Of a DNA stretch of 64,000 bases, positions 10,985 to 22,400 are shown piece after piece. The stretch comes from Vitis vinifera (Eukaryota > Streptophyta > Magnoliopsida > Vitales > Vitaceae). Location of the stretch: NCBI RefSeq assembly GCF_030704535.1, contig NC_081822.1, forward strand, positions 1,622,001 through 1,686,000, given 5' to 3'. Under the pieces are notes generated by a model. It did no database searches. It had not been told where the DNA came from and saw nothing but the letters and a program-made list of their open reading frames with translations. Position numbers and translations under genes: made by a program. Every line of letters starts with the position of its first letter. Positions within the stretch are counted from its first letter, which is position 1.

Positions 10985-12131
10985 GGAATTTAGAGATTAT
11001 TCCACAGCATCTTTCAACTCGATGAGTGAAGGTTCTTCTGTTGCTTTGCCGTCAAACTGATTATCCTCCTCCTTCTCATCTTCGTGCACCAATAAAACCC
11101 TTAATTCTTTCTTACAAAGATGACCAGGTGAGAACTTTTCATCACACTTAAAACAGAGCCCCTTCTCTATACGGGCTTGAAGCTTCGATTCGTCGGTCTC
11201 TTTATTGGAATCTCACGTCACTGGTTCATCGTCTTTTCGCTAATAGCCACTGCCTTAGTCTGAAAATTTTCCCCAATCTTCCAATCACCTCGATTTGTAG
11301 ATGACAACATTTTGGTGCTCTTTGGGTCCTTTGGTTCACGGGCCGCCCTCAGGGTTAAATTCCTATCTTCAACCCGTTGGGCCATTTCCATCAAGTGGCC
11401 CAGCCCATATGGTTTTAGAAGACGTAACTCAGCTCATATCTCAGGAAGCAGCCCATTCATAAACGTGTTTTCCATTACCTCCTCAGAAATCCCTTTCAAA
11501 GGAGTCGCTAGAATCTCAAATTCCCGTCAGTATGCTGCCACTATCCTCTGTCGTCGCACTGCCAAAAACTGCTCACAAAGGCTCCCTTCTTGAGTCGGAC
11601 GAAAGCGAAGCAACAACCGCCTCTTCAAATTTTCCCAACTCCCAAACGCCTCCCTCGAATTAGTCCACTGGTACCAAGAGAGTGCGTCCACATCTAAACT
11701 CATTGCGGCTCGACTAATTTCTTCTCTTCCGTGAGTCCGTACGTCGCGAAGTATCGATCAGTTCAGAAGATCCAGCCGTCCGGGTTTTCTCCCGTAAATA
11801 CAGGCATCTCCACCCTTCGATCGCCACACCATTCCCTATTTCCGCCTTGTCTCGTCTCATCCGCCGCCATCCAACCCCCATTGGTTTCCTTAACTCCAGG
11901 GATCCATTTTGCATGTTCTTCTTGTTGAGCAGCAATCGTCGTGACCCGCCCTGATGACAACGCTGCCACTGCCTTGTGTGTCTCTTCCAACAACTGCAGA
12001 ACTCGCATTACGTTCTGGGCTAGGTCCATCACCGTCTTTTCCATTCCCGGTAAGCGTTGCATCTCCTCTCAAATTTCTCCAACTTCCTTCTCCGGAGAAT
12101 CCACCCGACCTTCACTCTTTTTCTGAGCCAT
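10985..12131 (-). pseudogene. gag region with zinc knuckle, broken
   Basis: Start ATG is at 12131 (MAQKKSEGRVD), soon followed by a TGA (EI-stop-EE). Homology is recovered in pieces: MQRLPGMEKTVMDLAQNVMR, a retrotrans_gag block (YFATYGLTEE; then, after a frameshift, SLDVDALSWYQWTNSRE; then LRFRPTQEGSL), and near 11115-11158 the CCHC-like knuckle CFKCDEKFSPGHLC. Several stops look like CGA to TGA or CAG to TAG changes. Confidence 0.75.
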
Positions 12132-12141
12132 CTGGATCGAT

Positions 12142-12153
12142 GCTCTGATACCA
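12142..12153 (-). other. Primer-binding site (initiator Met tRNA type)
   Basis: On the minus strand, three bases after the 5' LTR, the sequence TGGTATCAGAGC matches the primer site complementary to plant initiator Met tRNA that is common in LTR elements. Confidence 0.85.
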
Positions 12154-12156
12154 AAT

Positions 12157-12437
12157 TGATAGGTATCTAATGGAGAATTATTATTGTATTTCAAGAATTG
12201 CAAAAAACAAAAGACCCAACTAATACTCAGATAGCTATTCGAGAGGCTATCACTCTTCTACCAGATTCACAGAACATTCCATAACCCTAATTCCCTCCTT
12301 TTCCTATTTTAAAACCATCCCAGCCCATATCCGAATTTTACCTAACCTATACTCAGACTGTTACAACTAACTGCCAGGTGGCAGTACATTTCTCTTCCCT
12401 TTTCTGGTATACACATAAACATATTGGGGGCCTATCA
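12157..12437 (-). repeat. 5' LTR of the 5.1-kb chromovirus
   Basis: Pairs with 7342-7619, about 93% identical by eye; TG...CA ends; adjacent to the primer site on one side and target duplication on the other. I did not place its promoter. Confidence 0.92.
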
Positions 12438-12442
12438 GAAAC
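12438..12442. repeat. Target-site duplication (right), GAAAC
   Basis: Identical to 7337-7341. Confidence 0.9.
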
Positions 12443-12719
12443 CTCTTTTTGTAATGATATTGTTTGTTGTCTATAATGGGGTAGTTTGGTTTCCCATAAG
12501 AGATTACTCTTGGTTTTGAGTGAAGTCTTTTAGCACTTGAGGTAAACCATCATGGAAGCATTTTTTCCCCTTCATTGGCCTGGATGTTTTGGAAGGAAAG
12601 AAAGAGAGAGAGAGAGAGAAGATCTAAACAGTGGCCTCAATGCTTTATAGGATTGCAGAGAAGGACAACCAGTTACTCTTTAGAAGGCCACTTAGCACCT
12701 TAGTTTCTTGAGGTCCAGG

Positions 12720-12932
12720 TTAAACGAGGGTTTTTGACCCCCATCTGTGGACACAATTGTCCTGAATTTGAACAGGAATCTTTTTGGCTAAAGAAAGTTG
12801 TTCCAGGTTGGCAATCAGACAACCATTAATCAGTTTAGAATTGGATTCCAGAAGTATGCCCTGATTGGGCCCAAACTGGACACAGATTTCTGATCCAATA
12901 CTATGCCCTGTCACTGTGTCAAACCAGGGCAA
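12720..12932 (-). CDS. Unrecognised 70-codon open segment
   Basis: Minus-strand segment starting MPWFDTVTGHSIGSEICVQF and ending in KTLV and a stop. It has balanced composition unlike the AT-rich surroundings, which is why I list it. I do not recognise a family, see no splice partners, and it may be a remnant of an old exon or element. Confidence 0.2.
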   Translation of the reverse strand: MPWFDTVTGHSIGSEICVQFGPNQGILLESNSKLINGCLIANLEQLSLAKKIPVQIQDNCVHRWGSKTLV

Positions 12933-13343
12933 ACCAAGGATACCCTTCTGGTCAGGGATGTTATTTATATAATGATTGAGATGAGATTACAGGCCCTTGT
13001 AAATGTATAGGTTTGTAGCTAGATCAGATTATTTGTAAATGTATAAAATAGTATATAATTATTTGTAGCTAGATCAGATTTTAAGGTTTTTAAGCTTTTC
13101 TTCTTCCCTCAAGTTAAAATGGATTTTTATGGTTTTCCTTCGTCTTCCCTGAAGTTGCAGTGGTTTTTTTATGACTTCTCATCTCTTCATTCTTTCTTTT
13201 CATTCCTTTGATCATCTCCAGTAAGTTCTCCAGTTATTCAATTGATAGTAATTTACTTGCTGTTGGTATCTTTTGTTGACTGTTGTAGTGAAACTCCTTT
13301 ATTTTATATTTTTTACTAACACTATCAACCATTTCCTTCTATT

Positions 13344-13556
13344 CATTTCCTTTTTTCCTCTGCTTTGCGTCATGGTCTGCTCAGATACCAAAGGGGCTTC
13401 AACCTGGACTGCTTTTGGTGCTAAGAAGCAGATCTTTAATCTTAAACATTTCCTTCAAATCATTTCCTTTTTCCCCTGCTTTGCATTATAGTCTGCTCAG
13501 ATAACAGTATAACACCAAAGGGGCTGCATCCTGGACAGCTTTTGATACCAAGAAGT
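13344..13556. repeat. Degenerate direct repeat, about 115-118 bp period
   Basis: The block CATTTCC...CTGCTTTGCGTCATGG, TCTGCTCAGATAC, AAAGGGGCT, CCTGGAC, GCTTTTG and AAGAAG recurs about 115-118 bp later in the same order (13460-13556) with small gaps. Two copies are seen. Confidence 0.55.
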
Positions 13557-14650
13557 AAAGGCATAGTATAGGTTAACCAATTGTTTTGCCCTGCATGAAT
13601 TTACTTGGCATAATTTCTGTTGTCTTCTTGTAAATTGTGGTAGGATTGCCAAGGCAGGGTCTTGTCTTCTTGTAGGCCTTGGAGATCAGCATGCGTATCT
13701 CACCCCATGGTTTGCATTTTCATATTTAATTTCCTGAATGAGCCTGCAATGTTTCTGCTCATTATTGGTTTTACTGGAAGAGTTATTTCCTGTTGCTTTG
13801 GAGCATCAACATTCGGTGAATTTAGAATCACTTGTAGAATTCTAGTTACATGTTGAATATGTCCACTCAGTGAGGGATTTGGACAGTTCGTCGAATAAAA
13901 TGAAGCATAGAATTCTACTATGCTTTTACTCCTGACTATGCTTTTACCACATCGTTTTTAATGGTGCTGTGACAGGAGTCTGGAGTTCTGGATTCCCTGG
14001 GAAAGCCGTTCCTCCCTGTTTTAGATGTGGTTATAGGAATTCATCATTTTAATTTAGAGCTATTGGAGCATAACAGAAGTGAACCGCTGCCCCTTTTCAC
14101 TGATAAGCGATCATATTGGCATATGAATCATCAAATCAACTACTTTTGGTGACCTGTGAACTGGAGGAATCTACATAGTATGATGGCGACTGGCCAAAAG
14201 TGAGATTGTATTACTTGGGATATGAAGGAAAATTTGAGCAAGATAAGTTATGAAAGAGTATTTGGGCCGAATGTGTCAAAACAGATCTTTATTGTCATGT
14301 CTTGGTGATTGAATATGATAAAAAATTATTCTTTACTTATTTTATGTAAAAGTTCTGTGGTGAAAGTGACTATATAAAAGGGATTTAATAATTGCTTATT
14401 TTATTGAACAATATTGAATAGGAAATTTATCAATATTTATTAGAACAAAACTGAGCTTTCTTTGGATTCCTATACAAGTACCATACTAACCTAATGATAA
14501 TATCCTAGACATTCAAGTCATTAAGAACCATACTTATTTTGATTGGAAGGGAGAGGCACCACACTTGCTGCTAAGATTTCCTTCTCATGGGAGGTAAGAG
14601 TTCCTCCAAACTTTCTGTGGTAACAACAATCTGTCAATAATTAATATACC

Positions 14651-14991
14651 CTCCACTCGAAACATGATCGCAGAATGTAATTCTTATCGTTAAGATTCAT
14701 TTATAAGATCAATTCTGAAACTACATTTTGAAGATACGGCACCTCCACCATATCATTTTCCTCTGCAAAATACATCAAAACAATTATATCGAGAGTTCAC
14801 AACAATGCACGAAGTTACACCATAAAAAATGTGTCCCATAATACAATATATTATCATACAGAAATTTGTCCACCCCTACAAAAGTCTCTTTAGAAAATGG
14901 CTCTCCTTCCAATCTGCAGAGCAGAACCTACTAGAAACATAAGATTGACTTCTGAAGAAAAGCAAAATCTTCCACCATGCACGTGTATGAT
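14651..14991 (-). other. Probable NRPB1 3' UTR
   Basis: About 340 bp of AT-rich sequence after the stop at 14992-14994, without coding signals. The polyadenylation site was not determined. Confidence 0.4.
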
Positions 14992-16437
14992 CTACTGAGG
15001 ACTCCCATTATCCTTATTGCTCATCTGCGGAGTGTACTGGCTGGTAGAAGATGGCGAGTAACCAGGTGCACTTGGTGAATAACCCGCACTTGGACTGCAC
15101 AGTCGTAAGGGTTCAGGTTCAGTTTAGCACCATGAACATAGCAAAAGCACATAAAGAACATGTACTAAACCCAAAAAATAAAGTTTCACTTACCTGTACT
15201 GTGGAGAGCTTGGGCTGTAATCCGGGCTCACACCAGAATTGTAAGGGCTGTAAAAATTAACATAGGCTAGGGAAATGAGGATCTACCAAATTACAGCATG
15301 CATCAGTGCTCAAAGCTACACAAAGAATTATGGGAAACAACAGTACCTGGTAGGGCTGTATGTTGGACTTGCAGGTGAATAAGAGGGAGATGTAGGTGAA
15401 TATGATGGTGATGTTGGACTGCAAGAATAGGAAGAAATGATTAAATATGCAAAACCCATATTAAGCAGGGGTAAACTGAAACAATATAAGTCAAAGAACT
15501 TTATCAAAACAAGTCTTTTCAAAATGCTCCACCTTAGTCTAACAATTAATCTAAGATTCAAAAGAAACAAACAATTAATCGAGACTCAAAAGAAACAAAT
15601 CAAGGACTAAATGAAGCAAGAAAGTTGAGTTGGTTTTGTCAAGTCATTTGACTCCCTAGAATGCCAAGTCTATAGATTAAATCAGGAATTTTAACTCCAA
15701 AAGACGGTAGATCAACATTTACCTGTAATTTGGTGATGTCGGACTGTAAGGGCTTGATGGAGATAGTCTTGGACTGCTGGGAGAATATGCCAGTGATGGG
15801 CTGTATTTTGCTGAGGAAGGATTATAACTAGGTGATGTAGGGCTGTAGCTTGGAGAGGTGGGACTGTAGCTAGGAGATGTTGGACTGTAACCAGGAGAGG
15901 TCGGGCTATATGCCGGAGAGGTGGGGCTGTATGATGGAGAGGTTGGACTATAAGAAGGTGAGGTTGGGCTATAGGATGGTGAGGTCGGGCTATAGGAAGG
16001 TGAGGTTGGGCTATAGGAAGGTGAGGTGGGGCTGTAAGCAGGAGAAGTGGGGCTGTATGCAGGAGAAGTGGGGCTGTATGAGGGTGATGTTGGGCTGTAG
16101 ACAGGAGAAGTTGGACTGTAACTTGGAGAAGTAGGACTGTAGCTTGGAGATGTAGGACTGTAACTGGGAGATGTGGGGCTGTAGCTGGGGGATGTGGGGC
16201 TGTAGCTGGGTGAGGTTGGGGAGTAAGATGGACTTGTGGGAGAATATGCAGGACTTGTTGGACTATATCCAGGAGAGCTGGGACTGTATGTAGGTGAGGT
16301 AGGGCTGTAACCAGGTGAAGTGGGGCTGTATCCTGGGGAGGTTGGACTGTAGCCAGGAGAAGTAGGGCTATAACCAGGAGATGATGGACTATATCCTGGA
16401 GAAGATGGACTGTAACCTGGTGACGATGTAGGAGAGA
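14992..16437 (-). other. NRPB1: RPB1 C-terminal heptad-repeat domain (CTD), four exons
   Basis: From about 16437 the code repeats YSPTSPS-type heptads, the platform whose serine phosphorylation coordinates capping, splicing and polyadenylation. Early units are [14 protein letters not shown], the middle is mostly [14 protein letters not shown], later ones degenerate (YNPSSAK, LSPSSP). I estimate 35-40 units, the usual plant number. The last three exons carry the distal, divergent repeats and end [15 protein letters not shown] then stop, a shorter tail than in Arabidopsis as I recall it. The repeat creates long open frames on other frames and strands; these are shadows. Confidence 0.93.
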
Positions 16438-19400
16438 ATGCCATGCCCCCAACATAAGGAGAAAATTGTGCATCTGTAATTGGTGACAGACGAAGATTTG
16501 GGCTCAGCAAGTAATTTGGTGACATCATGCCATCATGATATGGAGTACCCGTGATTGGTGAACGGGAAGGTGTCATGCCAAAATCCAAACCTTCCATATA
16601 ACTTGGGAGCTGAAGTTCTATAGCATGCTGAAGCATCTGATCATTTAGGTACAGGGCACAATCTCCTGTACCAATGGGTGCCAGCTGACCTAACATGATA
16701 TTTTCTGTAACACCCCTCAAAAAATCAGTTTCAGCATAGACAGCAGCATCAAGAAGGATGTCCACTGTCTCTTCAAATGAGCATCTCATCATTGGCCCAG
16801 TATCATTCCGATTGATACCATGACGCGTGATGGCCATCAAGTGACCGCGGTATGTCATGGTATCACACAGAATAGCCAAGTGCCTGTAATTTACATAAGA
16901 TCCATCGAATGAAATGACCACTCGCAACTCATCTAACAGGGACCGACGAACCGCCTCAATTCCAAGAACTTCAATTACTTCAATCAAGTGATTACTAGTT
17001 GTCCTCCTAGCATCAACATCTTCATGACACATAACAGCTAAAAGATTGACACCTTCAGTATCAAGCATCCATTCCACCTCTGGCTTAAAACCCTCACTCT
17101 CATCAAACTTATTCACTTTACCAGATTTAATAAACACCTTGTTAATATCTGGGATGCCTCGAAGGGCCATTTCAGTCAGCATGTTACTCTCAATCTTCTT
17201 GAGGAAAACATCATCTTCAGCAGATTCATCCTGCAACTCTCCCTTAGGAGCCTCATCATTCATAATGCGGATGCGTAGAATCAATTTCTCAGCATTGTCA
17301 TCATTAAAAATGCAGGTTAAATCATCATCAAACTCAAGATTAATCTTTTCAGCAATGTCAGCCATGCTCAACTTCTTATCAACCATCATCTCCCGATTCA
17401 GCTCTATACGGAGTAGCCAGGGAGAAATTTTCTCTGGAGCAACTTCTTCATCAGGCATTTCATAATAGGACTTGACAAAATCAACATCCTCCTCTATAAT
17501 GGTGCTCATGGGATCTGGATCATACCATACCTCAGTAGCTTGTGTTACACTCCGCAAGGTAGTGTATTCCAAAGCACATTGGACATTCTTTGCTCTCTCC
17601 TTGGTTTTGCTAACGTCAGGCTTCAAGTAGACAGAGAGAGATGGGGTTTTTATTTTTTTAGCCACATTAATAATTTCCCTCAACCTGGGAACACCAAGAG
17701 TGACGTTCTTGGCACTCACACCAGCGTAGTGGAAAGTGTTCAGGGTCATCTGTGTTGCAGGCTCACCAATGGACTGGGCAGCAACGCAACCAATCATTTC
17801 TCCAGGGGCGACAAGCGACTGCAGGAAGCGTGATTCTATCTCACCAATAACCCACTCAAATGCTTCCCGAGTGAGCCTGTATTCCTTTAACACCCTCTTA
17901 CTGGCGAATGTGCTACGAAGCAGTATATTAAAGAAGAGGGTGGCATTTTTCTGAGCTTCCATGCTGATCAAATCATCACCAGGAACAACCTTCAGCCTCT
18001 CCTGAAGCTTATCAACAGCTTCCACAATCTCCATGGGATGCATATCAGAAGGCCTTCTCAAGTCAACTTTAAATGTTTTTTGTGCATTCCAAATGAGCCT
18101 CTTTAAATTCACAGGCATAGGCCAAGAATTATCACCGGTGGTAGCAATCTCCGTTCCAAGCTGGAATCGATCTGCCTCAAGTTTCTGAACTTCAGCATCA
18201 AACACATTACGGAACTCCCTAATGGTTTTCAGATCCTCAACATGTTCTGGCAACATGTAGCTTGGATTCCAATTCTCATCATCAATCTCATATTTGAACA
18301 CTCTATCAAATTCACCCTTCTTCATTTTAAGTGAATCCAGCTTCTGTGTTTCAATCCACACTGCATCCATACCATCTTCACCATACAAAAACTGGATAAC
18401 ATCCCCCAATGAGTTCCTAACAGTACCATCATATTTGACCATAATATCTTCCATAGCCTTCACAAGCCGCCTCTGGATATATCCAGTCTCAGAAGTTTTG
18501 ACTGCAGTATCAATCAAACCTTCCCTACCACCCATAGCATGAAAAAAGAATTCTTGAGGGGTCAACCCACGCAGATAAGAGTTTTCGACAAATCCTCGAC
18601 TTTCAGGTCCGTAGTCATCTTTGGTGAAATGGGGAAGCGTTCGATCTATGAAGCCATATGGGATTCGCTTACCCTCAACATTCTGCTGTCCCACACAAGC
18701 AGTCATCTGTGATATGTTGATAAAACTTCCTTTTGACCCAGCAGTAACCATTGCCTTGAGATTGTTACTTTCTGACAAGCTCTTCTGAGCACTACTTCCT
18801 GCATCATCACGGGCTTTATTCAACACCTGAATTAGGAGGAATGTGTTAGTAAAACTAACAGAAAGGAGCAGGGGGAGAGAGGTAGGAAGGAGGTGGTGCA
18901 GATATTTAGAAAGAAAAAATTCATATAGTTCCTGCACCTGGTTCACTCTGTTCTCAAATGATTCCATCATAGTCCGCCCAGGCTCCGCTTCTAACTGTCT
19001 TTCTTGGGCAGCCCTAATAAGTTCTTTCACTTCATTCTTGGCTTTAGATATAGTTTCATTAATCTTTTCCATGGTTGCTGCATCAGCAATTGTGTCTCCA
19101 ATGCCAATGCTAAAACCATTCTGCAAAAGCCAATAGTTAACAAGCCACTGAGTGTGTCCCAAGAACTTGCGAGCAGCATCTGGGCCAACCTCCTCCCTGT
19201 TACATACACACACAAAAGAGGTAGCCTAATTTATGAAGTGCAGATTTACAGGAATAGAAACTGAAAACAGTCTGAGTTGTTTGCATAAACATACCAAATT
19301 ACATGTATAAGACTTCCAGTGGATGTCCCAAGGGTTTTCTTGCAAAGAGTGCCAGCAAGAAGCTCCCCTTTCTCTATTCGAACTTGAGTATCTCCAGGAG

Positions 19401-22400
19401 TTATGAAGCCAGTTTCAGATTCTGAGTGCCAGGCCGATGTTCTCAAAAGATTTATCTGCTTAGGAATGATAAGATTGAACACTTGCTTTCCTGTCCATAG
19501 TGGTCTAGGCTTCAAGATTGCCGGTGCAGGTATTTTCCCATCAAAATCCTCCCACCACATCAAGATATTCATAAAAACATCCTATGAAGGAATAAATAAA
19601 TAAACAAATTAATAAAGGGGAAAAATGTTATAGGCTTAGGAACTTGGAGTGAGATTAGCACAGAAACAAATAGCCAATAATAATAATGCTTATTATTATT
19701 ATTAATCATCATCATCCAGTCCCCACCTTCTCAATGAAGGTATCTCTCTTAGTGATCTTGCGGCAACCCAAAAGTGTATCCTGGACGATACCCATAACTG
19801 GTCGATTTGATTGAGGTGACACAATGCATTTAGGGACCATCATCAGCTCCAAAACCTCTGCTCTTGTTTCAAATGACTGAGGAACATGCATATTCATTTC
19901 ATCTCCATCAAAATCTGCATTATATGGGGATGTAACAGACAAATTCAACCGGAAGGTTGAGTATGGCATGATCTTGATTCTATGCCCCATAATAGACATT
20001 TTATGCAGACTTGGCTGTCTATTGAAGAGAACAAAATCCCCATCATTTAAGTGTCGCTCCACCTGAAAACAAGATTTCAGTACATTAAGGTGAAAGATGA
20101 GAAACCTAATCAAGAATAATTCAAAACAGAAGAGGAGTCACCTTGTATCCAAGTTCCAGGTGATGATCGCTACTTTTCTTCAAATATCGGAGATCAAGCC
20201 TCTGACCATCTTCCCTTATGATATACTTGGCACCAGTTTTACCAGGTGGAGGATGGGGTCCATATTCCACAAGCTCCTTCAACCTGGCAACATAAGTCAT
20301 ACTTTAGGACAAGAGAGCCAAACATATAGGGGATAAAACCAAATAAAGTTTATCTAGAGGTCTTGACCTTTCAATGTTGTAAGGAGTCACAGTTTCTGGA
20401 TAAGTTAAATTTAAAGCAATACTCCATGGTACTCCCAGTTCATCGATGTTAATAGTAGGATCAGGTGTGATAACAGTCCGAGCTGAGAAGTCTACACGTT
20501 TCCCCATCAGGTTTCCTCTGATCCTACCCTCCTTAGCCTTAAGCCGACTGCATATAGATTTAATAGGGCGGCCAGACCTCTGTGTAGCCTGAACAGTAAG
20601 CAAGAACTTGGATCAATGCCAAGAAGTGACTGGAAGCATACATACATGGCAGTCTTAAACTAGGCTTTACCTTGTTTTGCCTATCAAAAAAAAAAATGTT
20701 GACTTACCCTAGGTTGTCCAGGAAGCTCATTATCAAAATATGTAGCCACATGAAACTGCAGTAGCTGTGCAAATTCTGAGATTATGTGTGCAGGAGCCCC
20801 ATTTCTCTCCTGTCTCCTCAGATTCTCATTATGCCTAATGATCATTGCCAACTGATGGGTTAAGTCATCCTGGTTCAAGAATATACATAGAAGATCAGGA
20901 TGTTAGAGTCCAACATTTTATTTGTAAGATTAGGAATAGAATTTCATTTTGATAACATCACCCATAACCACATTGACAACTTTAACCTATCATTTACTAG
21001 AACCTCATCCTCTGGAGAAACAGAAAAAAATAACAATAACAACAACAACAACAATAATAATAAATGATAATAATAAGAACAAGAACATATACAACTCTTG
21101 GATTATAGAGACAGGAACTCTCAAGTTACAACAGCACAGAAAGGCTTGCCTCACTCCGTGATGAAGTATCCATCATTACAGATGGCCTCACTGGAGGTGG
21201 TGGAATCGGGAGCACTTGCAAAATCATCCAATCTGGACGAGCATATTTGGGATTTAGTCCCAACAAAATGCAGTCTTCATCGCTTATTCTCTTCAAGACA
21301 TTAAGCACCTGCATGAATTTAACAGGATATTAATCTTAACTGAAATGGTAGGCCAAGAAGCACGGAGAGATGAAAGGATGAGAAAAATGTAAGAAGTGTT
21401 TGCAGAATGAGTTACCCTTTCAGCAGAAAGCTGCTGTTTTCTTTCAACAGGTTCAGGAAGTTGTTCTGGGTCATCATTTTTCTTCCTTTGAATCTTGTAT
21501 TCAGCAATCATTTTCATACCTTCAATAGTAAGCTTTGGTTGCTGAGCACCGCAACCTCCTCGACTCTTTTTAACTGGTTCATCAGAATCTAGAGCTTGTG
21601 TCTCAATTTCATCACCACCTTCACATTTGCTTTTGTTCTTACAGGCATCCAAAATTTTCTTTAGTCTATTTTTGGGATTTCTGATTTTCTGGGCTTGCTT
21701 AAACTTGTGATCCTCCTACAAAATTCATAACCAAATAAGAAGACAGGAAACAAGGGAACATACAGATAAAGAATATTAAATAGGATAAAATCAGAGGGAT
21801 TTAAAATAACTTCATGAGAAGTAAATTTAATGTAAGTTAGGAGCAACCTTTACCAATGACACAGAAGCTGCCATTTAAAAAAAAAAAATTAACTTTCTAA
21901 ATAATAAAACTAAATCAGAGAAACTAAAGTCTTATCGGAATTACATAATAAGGTTGGCAGCTGCTAATCAGGACAATCTCTTTCAACTTCTTCAATTTCA
22001 ATCATTATGGCTTAGACGACAGAGAAACAGAAAGGATCATGAAAAAGGAAGGCAACTGGCCAGCAGCATAACCACTTACTATTTAATTAGAGATTGAAAC
22101 ACTCTTTTATTCTTACTTTATGGGCTGAGGCTAAGTTGTTCATAGACGATTGCCCTCTAACAATAGCTAATTTTATTGATTGGTTGGGTTCTTAGTAGGC
22201 TTGTGGCAATCGGTTTTTTGTCTTTTGGCCTTTGTTGGTGGGTGTATAGGTTTTGTATACTTAGAGTCGCTATTTTAGCGTCTCTTTCCTTTTTCTTTAA
22301 TGATAATCATTTACTTATCAAAAAAAAAAAAAAAAAAAAAGGTCATCGCCTTAGGATAAGGCCGAGGCATAAAGACGATCATCTTTGACCATAGGATAAG

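Larger units (their letters stand above)
7342..12437 (-). mobile_element. Full-length, decayed Ty3/gypsy chromovirus, 5.1 kb
   Basis: The element is bounded by LTRs that start TGATAGG and end CCTATCA, flanked by the 5-bp duplication GAAAC. It reads on the minus strand: 5' LTR 12157-12437, a tRNA-Met type primer site, gag, protease, reverse transcriptase, RNase H, integrase with chromodomain, and 3' LTR 7342-7619. Short LTRs (about 280 bp) and small size resemble Reina-like chromoviruses; that lineage call is an inference. The LTRs differ at about 20 positions by eye, so insertion is not recent. Many stops and frameshifts break the polyprotein. It lies 2.5 kb downstream of the NRPB1 stop codon, on the same strand. 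Confidence 0.92.
12443..14650. other. Intergenic region downstream of NRPB1
   Basis: No gene recognised. It holds a short (GA)n run at about 12603-12619, an unrecognised open segment (12720-12932), a pair of GTAGCTAGATCAGATT copies (13015-13080), and a degenerate direct repeat at 13344-13556. T-rich patches alternate with mixed sequence. Confidence 0.4.

Noticed and set aside
15877..16134. Plus-strand 85-codon frame rich in Cys, Gly and Met
   Set aside because: Antisense shadow of the CTD repeat.
15712..16473. Long open frame (253 codons) rich in His, Leu and Thr overlapping the CTD
   Set aside because: It is the out-of-frame reading of the 21-bp heptad repeat of NRPB1; repeats keep all frames open.
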